Shown: positions 1 through 6,088, counted from the first letter of the stretch. The stretch: DNA of 6,209 bases from Clostridiales bacterium (GCA_022776785.1 JALFHA010000160.1:1-6209), one strand, 5' to 3'. The notes: generated by a model not told the origin, from the sequence alone. Numbers and translations are program-made.

Positions 1-249
1 ACGACGGGCTACAAGCCCAAAATAGACTCGATCTTTGCCGTTAGTACCAGTATAGAAAATAGCTACAACAATATCAAGAGTCTCCTGCCCCTAATGTTTC
101 ATTTATGGTGGTGCCAAGCGAACGGGCATGAGGGTTTTAACACAGAACAGTATTATTCCTGTTGCTATGGGACCGGGGCCGAAGCTTTGCAGAAGGCATT
201 ACAAAAGGAAAGCGGGCCCGAAGGCCCGCTCCCCTGCGCATGGCTTTGA
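1..249 (+). CDS. Possible 3' end of an unrecognised gene (partial, maybe a remnant)
   Basis: Reading frame 1 of the plus strand is open from the first base to a TGA at 247-249, about 82 codons, with no start in view. The other two plus frames stop early (codons 8 and 14), and the minus strand has several stops here. The translation is not low-complexity: it has a KIDSIFAVSTSIENSYNN segment, an aromatic and Cys-rich middle (LWWCQ, YYSCCYGTG) and an EALQKAL stretch. I do not recognise a family. GC is about 44% over the first 170 bases, well below the neighbouring genes, which suggests transferred or decaying DNA. The last ~15 codons run through the terminator hairpin of the convergent BMP gene and end one base before its stop codon. 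That is unusual for an intact gene and fits a truncated or frameshifted end. It could also be a chance open frame. Confidence 0.3.
   Translation, partial: TTGYKPKIDSIFAVSTSIENSYNNIKSLLPLMFHLWWCQANGHEGFNTEQYYSCCYGTGAEALQKALQKESGPEGPLPCAWL
203..230 (-). terminator. Rho-independent terminator of the BMP-family gene
   Basis: On the minus strand, 19 bases past the stop codon at 250-252, there is a perfect 8-bp stem AGCGGGCC/GGCCCGCT (211-230) closed by a UUCG tetraloop. It is followed by TTCCTTTT (203-210). A very stable UUCG-loop GC stem plus a T-rich tract is a classic intrinsic terminator. The stem is also symmetric for plus-strand transcripts, but no T tract follows it in that direction. Confidence 0.9.
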
Positions 250-1329
250 TTAGTCGATGTAGGTCACGGTCACGGAAGCGTCAACCGTCGGCTGCACGTC
301 AATCGCGTCGGAGACGACGATCGCGCCGGAGCGGATGCCCTCGAGCAGCTTGGTGTACTCGTCCATGGTGAAGGTCCTGAAGCACCAGGAGGTCTCGGCG
401 GTCGGCAGGCCGACGAAATCGCCCATCTGGAGGTTCAGCGTCTCGACCTTGCCGCCGATGTCGGCCCAGGTGCCGTCAAAGGCCTTGAACAGCGCGCTCT
501 CGGTCGCGGCCTGCAGGCCCTTCATCGCGGAGGTGACGAACGGGTTGTAGCCGTAGTCGGCCACGCACGCCTCGCCGACGTAGTGCTGGTCGACGTCAAC
601 GCCGATGACATACGCCTTGTGCGCCACAGCGGCCTCAACCGCGGAGGTGTAGATGCCACCGCCGCAGGCGAAGACGACCTCGGTGCCCTCGGAGTACCAG
701 CCGTCCATCTTGGCGGTGATGTTGGCGTCGCCGTAGAACTGGCCGCCGTAGGTGTACTTGATCTCGATGGGGGTGCCCAGCTCAACCGCAGCGGCGTTCG
801 CGCCCTGCACGAAGCCATAGCCGTAGCGCTGCACCGCCGGAACGGCCATGCCGCCCAGGAAGCCCAGCTTGGTGAAGCCGTCCTTCACAGCGGCGTAGCC
901 CGCGCAGTAGCCGGCCTGCTCCTCGCCGAACACGGCGCAGTAGAGGTTCTCCTTCGCGTCGGTGCCCAGATCAAACGCGGACACGTCGATGGCGATGAAC
1001 TTGACCTCAGGATACATGTCCTGCACAGCGGCAGCAGCCTCGCCGAACAGGTAGCCCGGCATGACGACGACCTTCGCGCCGTCGGTCACGGCCTGGTCGA
1101 TGGAGTTGAGGCGCTCATCGGTGCTGTCAGCGGAGGGCTGATAGTACTGATAGCTCAGGCCCTGCGCGGTAGCGAAGGCCTCAACGCCCTGCCAGCAGGC
1201 CTGGTTGAAGGACTCGTCGTCGATGGTGCCCACGTCAGTGACCAGCGCCACGTCGGCAGCCAGCGCGGACGAGGTAGCCAGCGCCAGCACGGCGGCCAGC
1301 ACAAGCAGCATGGAAAGCAGTTTCTTCAT
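250..1329 (-). CDS. BMP family (BmpA/PnrA-like) ABC transporter substrate-binding protein
   Basis: This 359-residue protein is a secreted binding protein of the BMP/Med/PnrA family, whose characterised members bind purine nucleosides for ABC import. A Lys-Lys plus hydrophobic signal peptide covers residues 1-24, with likely signal peptidase I cleavage at SALA-AD. The mature protein starts with the family signature VALVTDVGTIDDESFNQ (27-43). Further family-like segments are VVVMPGYLF (87-95), FIAIDVS (111-117), GFLGGMAVPAVQRYGYGF (156-173), VVFACGGG (218-225) and VIGVDVDQ (241-248). No lipobox Cys is present (first Cys is residue 45), so it is not an obvious lipoprotein, unlike many Gram-positive relatives. 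The start is fixed by a perfect AGGAGG 8 bases upstream. The gene has its own promoter and terminator and is monocistronic, and no permease or ATPase gene is nearby. The nucleoside ligand is inferred from the family; other small ligands are possible. Confidence 0.9.
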   Translation of the reverse strand: MKKLLSMLLVLAAVLALATSSALAADVALVTDVGTIDDESFNQACWQGVEAFATAQGLSYQYYQPSADSTDERLNSIDQAVTDGAKVVVMPGYLFGEAAAAVQDMYPEVKFIAIDVSAFDLGTDAKENLYCAVFGEEQAGYCAGYAAVKDGFTKLGFLGGMAVPAVQRYGYGFVQGANAAAVELGTPIEIKYTYGGQFYGDANITAKMDGWYSEGTEVVFACGGGIYTSAVEAAVAHKAYVIGVDVDQHYVGEACVADYGYNPFVTSAMKGLQAATESALFKAFDGTWADIGGKVETLNLQMGDFVGLPTAETSWCFRTFTMDEYTKLLEGIRSGAIVVSDAIDVQPTVDASVTVTYID

Positions 1330-1337
1330 GACACATT

Positions 1338-1343
1338 CCTCCT
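1338..1343 (-). promoter_or_regulatory. Ribosome binding site of the BMP-family gene
   Basis: AGGAGG, a perfect anti-16S match, lies 8 bases before the ATG at 1329-1327. It fixes the start and predicts strong translation, as expected for an abundant binding protein. Confidence 0.85.
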
Positions 1344-1359
1344 AGAATCATGAAATCGT

Positions 1360-1379
1360 CCGGCGCGCAAACACGCCGG
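1360..1379 (-). other. GC-rich hairpin in the 5' leader of the BMP-family mRNA
   Basis: In the predicted transcript, CCGGCGUG and CGCGCCGG pair over 8 bp (one U-G wobble) around a UUUG loop. It sits about 10 bases after the predicted transcription start and about 17 bases before the AGGAGG. No T run follows, so it is not a terminator. An mRNA-stabilising or regulatory role is possible but is inference. Confidence 0.6.
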
Positions 1380-1394
1380 CAGAGAGACAAGCCT

Positions 1395-1423
1395 ATTATA
1401 GCATTGCCCGCGCGGTTTTGCAA
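1395..1423 (-). promoter_or_regulatory. Sigma-A promoter of the BMP-family gene
   Basis: On the minus strand, -35 TTGCAA (1423-1418), a 17-bp spacer and a consensus -10 TATAAT (1400-1395) predict a start near 1388, about 58 bases before the ATG. The -35 is embedded in the inverted repeat GGTTT-TGC-AAACC (1414-1426), a plausible repressor site. A second palindrome, CCATTTT-N4-AAAATGG, lies just upstream at 1436-1453. Confidence 0.8.
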
Positions 1424-1435
1424 ACCATACTTCAT

Positions 1436-1453
1436 CCATTTTTCACAAAATGG
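1436..1453. promoter_or_regulatory. AT-rich palindrome upstream of the BMP promoter, candidate operator
   Basis: CCATTTT and AAAATGG form a perfect 7-bp inverted repeat around TCAC. Its centre is about 57 bases upstream of the predicted start, a place typical for activator binding. It could also be part of the end of the yitT transcript, because its A run is the T run of the adjacent candidate terminator. I do not recognise it as the site of a known regulator. Confidence 0.3.
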
Positions 1454-1504
1454 GGGCCGACGGCTGTCTCCGCTTCCGGCCAGCGCTGCGCTTTCCGGCC
1501 CCAT
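1447..1504 (-). terminator. Candidate terminator downstream of yitT
   Basis: On the minus strand about 70 bases after the yitT stop, GGGGCCG (1502-1496) can pair with CGGCCCC (1459-1453), and the stem extends by ATG/CAT with a bulged base. The loop of about 36 bases holds its own AGCGC-A-GCGCT hairpin. The distal arm is followed by CATTTTG, a short T run. The long loop makes this weaker than the other two terminators in the window. Confidence 0.35.
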
Positions 1505-1574
1505 GCATTCAAGGCCGATTGCAAAGCAAGCTTCCATCAGTCATGAGCGGCCAACATGCTCCCGCAGCTGCCAG

Positions 1575-2486
1575 TCATTTTCTTTCCGCCCTGCGCGTGC
1601 TCCTGTCCCTGTTTTCTCCGTCCATGCCCGTGAAGCCCTCGCCCAGCGCCTCATGCACGTCGGAGACGGTCACAAAGGCATTCGGATCGGTTTCAGCCAC
1701 GATCTTCTTGAGCCCTGCCGCCTCCATGCGCGAAAGCACGCACAGCAGCGCGCCCACCGGCTCGCCGGAGTAGGTGCCGCGCGCCTCCAGCCGGGTGCAG
1801 CCGCGGTCGAGCTCCGTGTGAATGCGATGCACAATCTCCTCCGGCCGCGAGGTGATGATGAGAAACTGCATCGCCGTATTGAAGCCCTTGATGACCGCGT
1901 CCATCGCCTTGGATGAGACGAACAGCGCGATGAGCGCGTAGAAGCCCGCCTCCATGCCGAACACCATCGCCGCCGCCAGCACGACCGACGCATCCACGGC
2001 CAGCAGGATAGCCGGGATGGACGCGAAGCTCAGTCTCCTGTGAATCAGCTTGGCGGCCATATCCGTGCCGCCCGTCGTCGCGCCTGCGCGCACGACCAGC
2101 CCCAGCCCGACGCCCAGCAGCACGCCGCCGAAGACCGCCGCCAGCAGCGCGTCGCCGGTCAGGTCAGTCGAGGGCAGCACGTCGATAAACAGCGACAGCA
2201 GCATCATCGCCACAAACGAGCGCAGCGCGAAGCGCCAGCCGACCGACCGCCACCCCAGCACAAACAGCGGCACGTTGATAAGAAAGCTCAAAAAGCCCAC
2301 GCCCAGCGGCAGATAGTTGGAAATGATCGTCGCGATGCCCGTCACGCCGCCCGGCGCGAGGTCGTGCGGCAGGAAGAACGCCGTGAACGAGAACGCCGTA
2401 ATCAGCGTGCCCAGCAGGATGAGCAGATAATCCGCAATCAGCTGCCTGCCTTCTTTTTTGATATCGATTCCAGAAAGATTGACCAT
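1575..2486 (-). CDS. YitT family membrane protein (YitT/DUF161 plus DUF2179)
   Basis: This 303-residue integral membrane protein belongs to the YitT family, which is widespread in Firmicutes and whose function is not firmly known. About six hydrophobic segments are visible near residues 17-38, 58-79, 86-103, 113-133, 155-175 and 180-196. Between them are the family motifs APGGVTGIA (44-52) and GATTGGTDMAAKL (135-147). A soluble C-terminal DUF2179 domain spans about 207-283 and contains RGCTRLEARGTYSG (228-241). The charged tail after residue 288 looks unstructured. The start chosen is the ATG at 2486-2484, which has GGAG seven bases upstream; upstream in-frame starts (to 2555) lack a good ribosome binding site and are not family-like. 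The gene follows mazF by 111 bases, beyond a terminator-like hairpin. I found no convincing promoter of its own, so it may depend on read-through. Confidence 0.9.
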   Translation of the reverse strand: MVNLSGIDIKKEGRQLIADYLLILLGTLITAFSFTAFFLPHDLAPGGVTGIATIISNYLPLGVGFLSFLINVPLFVLGWRSVGWRFALRSFVAMMLLSLFIDVLPSTDLTGDALLAAVFGGVLLGVGLGLVVRAGATTGGTDMAAKLIHRRLSFASIPAILLAVDASVVLAAAMVFGMEAGFYALIALFVSSKAMDAVIKGFNTAMQFLIITSRPEEIVHRIHTELDRGCTRLEARGTYSGEPVGALLCVLSRMEAAGLKKIVAETDPNAFVTVSDVHEALGEGFTGMDGENRDRSTRRAERK

Positions 2487-2553
2487 AGCCCGTCTCCATT
2501 TCATCGTCAAGGATGCCCTCGGTGAATTGCCCCAGCCTGTCCTGCCCCGGCGC

Positions 2554-2587
2554 AAAACCCGGCGAACGGCCCGCGCCGCCCGCCGGG
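2554..2587 (-). terminator. Intrinsic terminator after mazF (end of the birA operon)
   Basis: Ten bases past the mazF stop, the minus strand has a perfect 7-bp stem CCCGGCG/CGCCGGG (2587-2581 and 2564-2558) with a 16-base GC-rich loop, followed directly by TTTT (2557-2554). The upstream arm could instead pair with a second CGCCGGGG just beyond the T run, an alternative fold that would bury the T run. Termination may therefore be partial, letting some transcripts into yitT. Confidence 0.6.
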
Positions 2588-2597
2588 GAAATGCTGT

Positions 2598-2957
2598 CTA
2601 TCCTCTGCCGAGCCCCATCGCCGCCATCAGCGCCGCATTCACGCGCGCAAGCGCCATGCCGTCTATGTGCCCGCAGTAGCTTTGCAGCCGCCTTTTTTCC
2701 AGCGTGCGGATCTGCTCGCAGAGCACCAGCGAGTCGCTTTTGAGCCCGCTGTCGCGCGCGCTGACCCACACATGCGTGGGCAGGTCGCTCTTGCCGAGCT
2801 TCGAGGTCATCGCCGCGCAGATGACCGTCGGGGAAAACCGGTTTCCCCGGTCGTTCTGCACCACGACCACCGGGCGCACGCCGCCCTGCTCGCTCCCCAC
2901 GACTGGGTTCAGATCCGCAATAAAAATATCTCCTCGCCGAACCTCCATGATTCCCAC
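2598..2957 (-). CDS. mazF: MazF/NdoA (PemK) family mRNA interferase toxin
   Basis: This 119-residue protein aligns by eye almost end to end with Bacillus subtilis NdoA (MazF), an endoribonuclease that cuts mRNA at short specific sequences. It carries VRRGDIFIADLNPVVGSEQG, then GVRPVVVVQND, GNRFSPTVI, PTHV and LCEQIRT. Residues R28 and T51 match the catalytic Arg25 and Thr48 of the B. subtilis enzyme, so it should be active. The GTG at 2957-2955 is preferred because GAGG lies seven bases upstream; an in-frame ATG three codons later (2948) is the alternative and sits closer to the usual family start. Only 40 bases separate it from nnr, and no MazE-like antitoxin gene is between them or elsewhere in the window. 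It is the last gene of the birA-acpS-nnr operon. The antitoxin is either encoded elsewhere or missing. Confidence 0.92.
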   Translation of the reverse strand: MGIMEVRRGDIFIADLNPVVGSEQGGVRPVVVVQNDRGNRFSPTVICAAMTSKLGKSDLPTHVWVSARDSGLKSDSLVLCEQIRTLEKRRLQSYCGHIDGMALARVNAALMAAMGLGRG

Positions 2958-2997
2958 AACCCAACCTCAAGAATCACGGAGCCTCGCCCCTGCGCTC

Positions 2998-4485
2998 TCA
3001 TTCTATGCGAAGCTGCGCGCACACGTCCGCCGCGGTCATCGCCCGCGCGCCCAGCGCCGCCTGCGCCGCCTCGCCCGCGCGCCCATGGTAGTAGGCGCCC
3101 GCGCGCGCCGCGTCCATCGGGCTCATGCCCTGCCCCAGCAGCCCCGCAATCACGCCGGTGAGCACGTCTCCGCAGCCGCCGGTGCCCATACCCTCGCAGC
3201 CGGTCACGTTCAGCGTCACGTCCTCGCCCTGCGCGATGATGGTCGTCGCGCCCTTGAGCAGCACGCAGCAGTCCATGTCCGCCGCGAGCTGCTGCGCAAA
3301 ATCCACCGGCGCAGCGAGGATCGCCTGCGTCGTCACGCCGCACAGCCGCGCCATCTCGCCCGGATGCGGTGTCAGCACGGTATTGCCGCCCACGCGGGCC
3401 TTCGCCTGCGCAAGCAGGTTGAGCGCATCCGCGTCCACCACCTTGGGCACGTCGCTCTTGACAAGCGGCTCAATGGCGCGCCACACGCCCTCGCCGCGTC
3501 CCAGCCCCGGCCCGACGGCCAGCGCCCGCCTCTCCTGCATCAGGTCGTAGAGCTTCTTGCCCGCGCGCGCGTCGAGCTGACCGCCGTCCGCGACCACCCG
3601 CGCCGTCGCGCAGGGAACGCTCGTCTGCATGGGCAGCAGCACCGGCAGCGGACACGCCGCCGTCACCAGCCCCGCGCCCGCGCGCAACGCCGCCGAGGCG
3701 CACAGGCAGGCCGCGCCCGCCATGCCCTCACTGCCCGCCACGACGAGCACGTGCCCGTTTGTGCCCTTGTGCGCATCCCGGGCACGCACGGGCAGCAGCG
3801 CCCGCGCATCCTGCTCGCCCAGCACATCATAGCCCTGCGCGCCGTCCCACTCCGGCAGGATACCGATGTCCTCCACGACCAGCCGCCCCGCAAGCGCCCG
3901 CCCCGGAAAGAGCAGATGCCCGTGCTTGGGCCTGTGGAACGTCACCGTCACGCTCGCGCGCACGGCCTCGCCCAGCGCCTGCCCGGTCGCGCCGTCCACG
4001 CCGGAGGGGATGTCCACCGCCACCACGGGCAGGCCGCTCTGGTTCACCCGCTGCACGGCGGAGAGCGCCGCGCCCTCCAGCGCACGGGAGAGCCCCGTTC
4101 CGTAAAGGGCATCCACCACGGCCGCACAGTCCGCGGGAAGCTCCGGCGCCTCGCCGTAGAGCACGTTGAGCGACGCGCCGCAGGCGTTGAGCAGGCACGC
4201 GTTCATGCCTGCATCGCCCTTCATCTGCGACGGGCTCTTGAGCAGCCACACGTCGGCGCGCCCGCCGCGCTGCATCCACAGCCGCGCCGCAGCACAGCCA
4301 TCGCCGCCATTGTTGCCGCCGCCGCAAAGGAACAGCACGCGGCCGCCCTCCCCCGCCAGCGCCGCCAGCTCGCGCACGACAGCCTGCGCCGCGTGCTCCA
4401 TCAGCAGCACGGAGGGGTAGCCCGTCCCCTTGAGAAACGCCTGTTCCATGTCCCGCATATCCTGCGGAGAAATCGTGTGCAGCAT
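2998..4485 (-). CDS. nnr: Bifunctional NAD(P)H-hydrate epimerase / ADP-dependent NAD(P)H-hydrate dehydratase
   Basis: This cytosolic metabolite-repair enzyme of 495 residues has the normal length for the fused family. The N-terminal YjeF epimerase half interconverts R- and S-NAD(P)HX; it shows MEHAA (29-33), CGGGNNGGDG (54-63), VDALYGTGL (124-132) and VDIPSGVDG (157-165). The C-terminal ribokinase-like half dehydrates S-NAD(P)HX using ADP; it starts near 228 with HKGTNGHVLVVAGSEGMAGAA (239-259). It continues with VGPGLG (324-329), VVDADALNLLA (349-359), LTPHPGEM (371-378), LLKG (409-412) and GMGTGGCGDVLTG (432-444), where D440 is the expected catalytic Asp. The start at ATG 4485-4483 is set by a GGGAGGG ribosome binding site about 7 bases upstream; an ATG at 4533 would overlap acpS and adds non-family sequence. 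It follows acpS by 34 bases. Both domains look intact. Confidence 0.95.
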   Translation of the reverse strand: MLHTISPQDMRDMEQAFLKGTGYPSVLLMEHAAQAVVRELAALAGEGGRVLFLCGGGNNGGDGCAAARLWMQRGGRADVWLLKSPSQMKGDAGMNACLLNACGASLNVLYGEAPELPADCAAVVDALYGTGLSRALEGAALSAVQRVNQSGLPVVAVDIPSGVDGATGQALGEAVRASVTVTFHRPKHGHLLFPGRALAGRLVVEDIGILPEWDGAQGYDVLGEQDARALLPVRARDAHKGTNGHVLVVAGSEGMAGAACLCASAALRAGAGLVTAACPLPVLLPMQTSVPCATARVVADGGQLDARAGKKLYDLMQERRALAVGPGLGRGEGVWRAIEPLVKSDVPKVVDADALNLLAQAKARVGGNTVLTPHPGEMARLCGVTTQAILAAPVDFAQQLAADMDCCVLLKGATTIIAQGEDVTLNVTGCEGMGTGGCGDVLTGVIAGLLGQGMSPMDAARAGAYYHGRAGEAAQAALGARAMTAADVCAQLRIE

Positions 4486-4519
4486 CGCTTTTCCCTCCCG
4501 CGCGCGGCAGACGCCCGCG

Positions 4520-4912
4520 TCATTCTCCCTCAAGGATCACCATCGCCATCGCCATGTCGCCCTCATGCGAGAGCGAGAGATGCGCCCGCGTGCCGCCCAG
4601 CGCCTCAAACCGCGCCTGCGCATCTCCATGCAAAAGAAGCTGCGGCACGCCCTGCGCGGCGTGGATGACCTCAATCGTCCACGGCATCACGCCCTGCGCA
4701 AAGCCCGTGCCCAGCGCCTTGGCTGCGGCCTCCTTCGCCGCGAACATCGCCGCGGCGCTCTGCGCGCGCGCACGCCCCCTGCCATCCATGTAGGCGCGCT
4801 CGCCAGGCAGAAACACGCGCTCCGTAAAATGCGCCTTTCCGATCGCCCGCCCCATGCGGCCGACGGCGCACAGGTCGCATCCGATGCCGACGATCCGCGC
4901 GCCCTCACGCAT
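4520..4912 (-). CDS. acpS: Holo-[acyl-carrier-protein] synthase
   Basis: AcpS moves 4'-phosphopantetheine from coenzyme A to a serine of acyl carrier protein, making it active for fatty acid synthesis. The 130-residue product shows the two family signatures: IVGIGCDL (7-14), with Mg-binding Asp13, and FAAKEAAAKALGTG (57-70), with Glu61. The C-terminal HLSLSHEGDMAMAMVILE (111-128) is the usual closing strand pair. Length is normal for the family, which forms trimers. Its ATG overlaps the end of birA in the sequence ATGCGTGA, so the two are probably translationally coupled; the ribosome binding site inside birA is weak (GGGGG about 10 bases upstream). Pairing of acpS with nnr is common in bacteria, which supports both calls. 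Confidence 0.95.
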   Translation of the reverse strand: MREGARIVGIGCDLCAVGRMGRAIGKAHFTERVFLPGERAYMDGRGRARAQSAAAMFAAKEAAAKALGTGFAQGVMPWTIEVIHAAQGVPQLLLHGDAQARFEALGGTRAHLSLSHEGDMAMAMVILEGE

Positions 4913-5873
4913 AGCCCATCAGCCCCCGGACGGATACGTCCGCCGCCAGCACCTCGCGGCGCGCGCCCTGCTCGTCGATGACGATCAGCGAGCCGCTGTC
5001 CGTGATCTCCTGCGCCGTGCCGGTAAACGTCTCCGTGAGCGATACGACCCGCACGCGCTGCCCCAGCGTCGCCGAGCGCGCACGGTAGGCCGCCATCAGC
5101 GCGTCCTTTCCCTGCGCGGCCAGCGCGTCCGCCGCCTCGAATTCCTCAAGAAACGCCCGGACCAGCGGCGCGCGCGGGATGCGCCTGCCCGCAAGCAGGT
5201 CGAGCGACGAGGCCGTATTCGCAATCTCCGGTGCGAACTGCCGCTGATGCACATTGATGCCGATGCCCGCCACCACGTCGATGACGCTCTGCTCGTCGGC
5301 GTTCATCTCCAGCAGCATCCCGCAGACCTTTCTGCCGCCGCACACGATGTCGTTGGGCCACTTGATGCGCGCGTCAAGCCCCGTCTCCCGGGCAATGGCG
5401 CGCGCCACGGCCAGCGCCGTCTGCAGCGACAGCCCCGCCACCTGCGAAGGATGCGCCTGCGGGCGGAGAATCAGTGTCATGAAGATGCCCTCGCCCGCCG
5501 GGGAGATCCAGCCCCGTCCGCGCCGTCCGCGCCCGGCGGTCTGCTCCTCCGCGAGCACGAGCGTGCCCGCAGGCGCCCCCTGCGCCGCCAGCGCGCGCGC
5601 ATAGCGGTTGGTCGAATCGACGCTTTTCAGGCTCACAATGCTGCGCCCGGCCCAGCGCGTGTCAAGGCCCCGGGCGATCACCGGCGCGAGCAGGCTGTCC
5701 GGGCACTTCGTCAGCCGGTAGCCCTGCCGCCCCTCGGACTCGATGACAAAGCCCTGCGCGCGAAGCTGCTCGATCTGCTTCCACACCGCCGCGCGGGTCA
5801 CGCCCAGCTCCTCGCTGAGCGCCTGCCCGGACACCGGCTCCCCGTCAAGCAGCCTATCCAAAACCTCGTCCAT
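4905..5873 (-). CDS. birA: BirA bifunctional biotin-[acetyl-CoA-carboxylase] ligase / biotin operon repressor
   Basis: BirA activates biotin with ATP and attaches it to a lysine of biotin carboxyl carrier proteins; the full-length form also represses biotin genes. This 322-residue protein is the bifunctional type. An N-terminal winged helix-turn-helix (about 1-55) contains SGQALSEELGVTRAAVWKQI (15-34). The catalytic domain shows DSTN (86-89), the adenylate loop GRGRRGRGW (115-123), KWPNDI (171-176), GGRKVCGMLLEM (179-190) and GIGIN (203-207). The SH3-like C-terminal domain covers about 270-322. The start at ATG 5873-5871 is fixed by GGGAGG seven bases upstream; extending to 5939 would run into the repeat region. 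It is the first gene of the operon. I found no classic BirA operator (TTGTNAACC with its inverted partner) upstream, so autoregulation is not shown; its biotin-gene targets would be elsewhere. Confidence 0.95.
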   Translation of the reverse strand: MDEVLDRLLDGEPVSGQALSEELGVTRAAVWKQIEQLRAQGFVIESEGRQGYRLTKCPDSLLAPVIARGLDTRWAGRSIVSLKSVDSTNRYARALAAQGAPAGTLVLAEEQTAGRGRRGRGWISPAGEGIFMTLILRPQAHPSQVAGLSLQTALAVARAIARETGLDARIKWPNDIVCGGRKVCGMLLEMNADEQSVIDVVAGIGINVHQRQFAPEIANTASSLDLLAGRRIPRAPLVRAFLEEFEAADALAAQGKDALMAAYRARSATLGQRVRVVSLTETFTGTAQEITDSGSLIVIDEQGARREVLAADVSVRGLMGYA

Positions 5874-5904
5874 GTCTGTGCCTCCCGTGCCCTTTATTAC
5901 TCTA

Positions 5905-5993
5905 AAAGTCCCTCTGCAAAGCTGCGGACTCGACCACAAAGCAACAGGACTTGCATCACTTGGTCGGAAATGCAGCCGGCATCATGCCGGTTT
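5905..5993. repeat. 89-bp structured repeat, copy 1
   Basis: This copy matches copy 2 (6000-6088) at 85 of 89 positions, with a 95-bp period. It begins 31 bases upstream of the birA start. Read on the minus strand it contains hairpin CCGGCA-UGA-UGCCGG, a stem CGACCA/UGGUCG enclosing GCAA/UUGC with the hexaloop GUCCUG, and a tail GGGAC that can pair with that loop (last pair U-G). The family of this repeat is not recognised. It may be a dispersed intergenic repeat or a structured RNA element. Confidence 0.85.
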
Positions 5994-5999
5994 ACGCTG

Positions 6000-6088
6000 A
6001 AAGTCCCTCTGCAAAGCTTCGGACTCGACCACAAAGCAATGGGACTTGCATCACTTGGTCGGAAATGCAACCGGCATCATGCCGGTTT
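6000..6088. repeat. 89-bp structured repeat, copy 2
   Basis: Direct tandem copy of 5905-5993, separated by ACGCTG. It has the stronger version of the fold: an 8-bp hairpin AACCGGCA-TCA-TGCCGGTT (6069-6087), stem CGACCA/TGGTCG (6026-6031 with 6056-6061), inner stem GCAA/TTGC (6036-6039 with 6046-6049) and loop TGGGAC (6040-6045), which can pair with GTCCC at 6003-6007. Its right edge falls at the predicted birA transcription start. Confidence 0.85.

Noticed and set aside
6..18. GGGCT-ACA-AGCCC hairpin at the left edge as a terminator
   Set aside because: Only 5 bp; plus-strand transcripts have an A run after it, and minus-strand transcripts have T before rather than after it.
583..1353. 256-codon plus-strand open frame antisense to the BMP gene
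   Set aside because: His, Gly and Val-rich shadow of a clearly recognised gene, with no family resemblance.
2482..2510. TTGACG-17-TATGGT on the minus strand as a yitT promoter
   Set aside because: The -10 would overlap the yitT start codon, so transcription would start inside the gene; the -10 match is also poor.
2164..2970. 268-codon minus-strand open frame spanning mazF and yitT
   Set aside because: Out-of-frame shadow of mazF and yitT; both real frames have family motifs and ribosome binding sites.
2704..4668. 654-codon open frame on the plus strand
   Set aside because: It lies antisense across mazF, nnr and the end of acpS, is extremely rich in Arg, Ala, His and Pro, and shows no domain; long antisense frames are expected in high-GC coding DNA.
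5905..6088. CRISPR array or integron attC cassette
   Set aside because: The repeated unit is 89 bp with only a 6-base separator, so there are no spacers, and no attC core sites or integrase gene are present.
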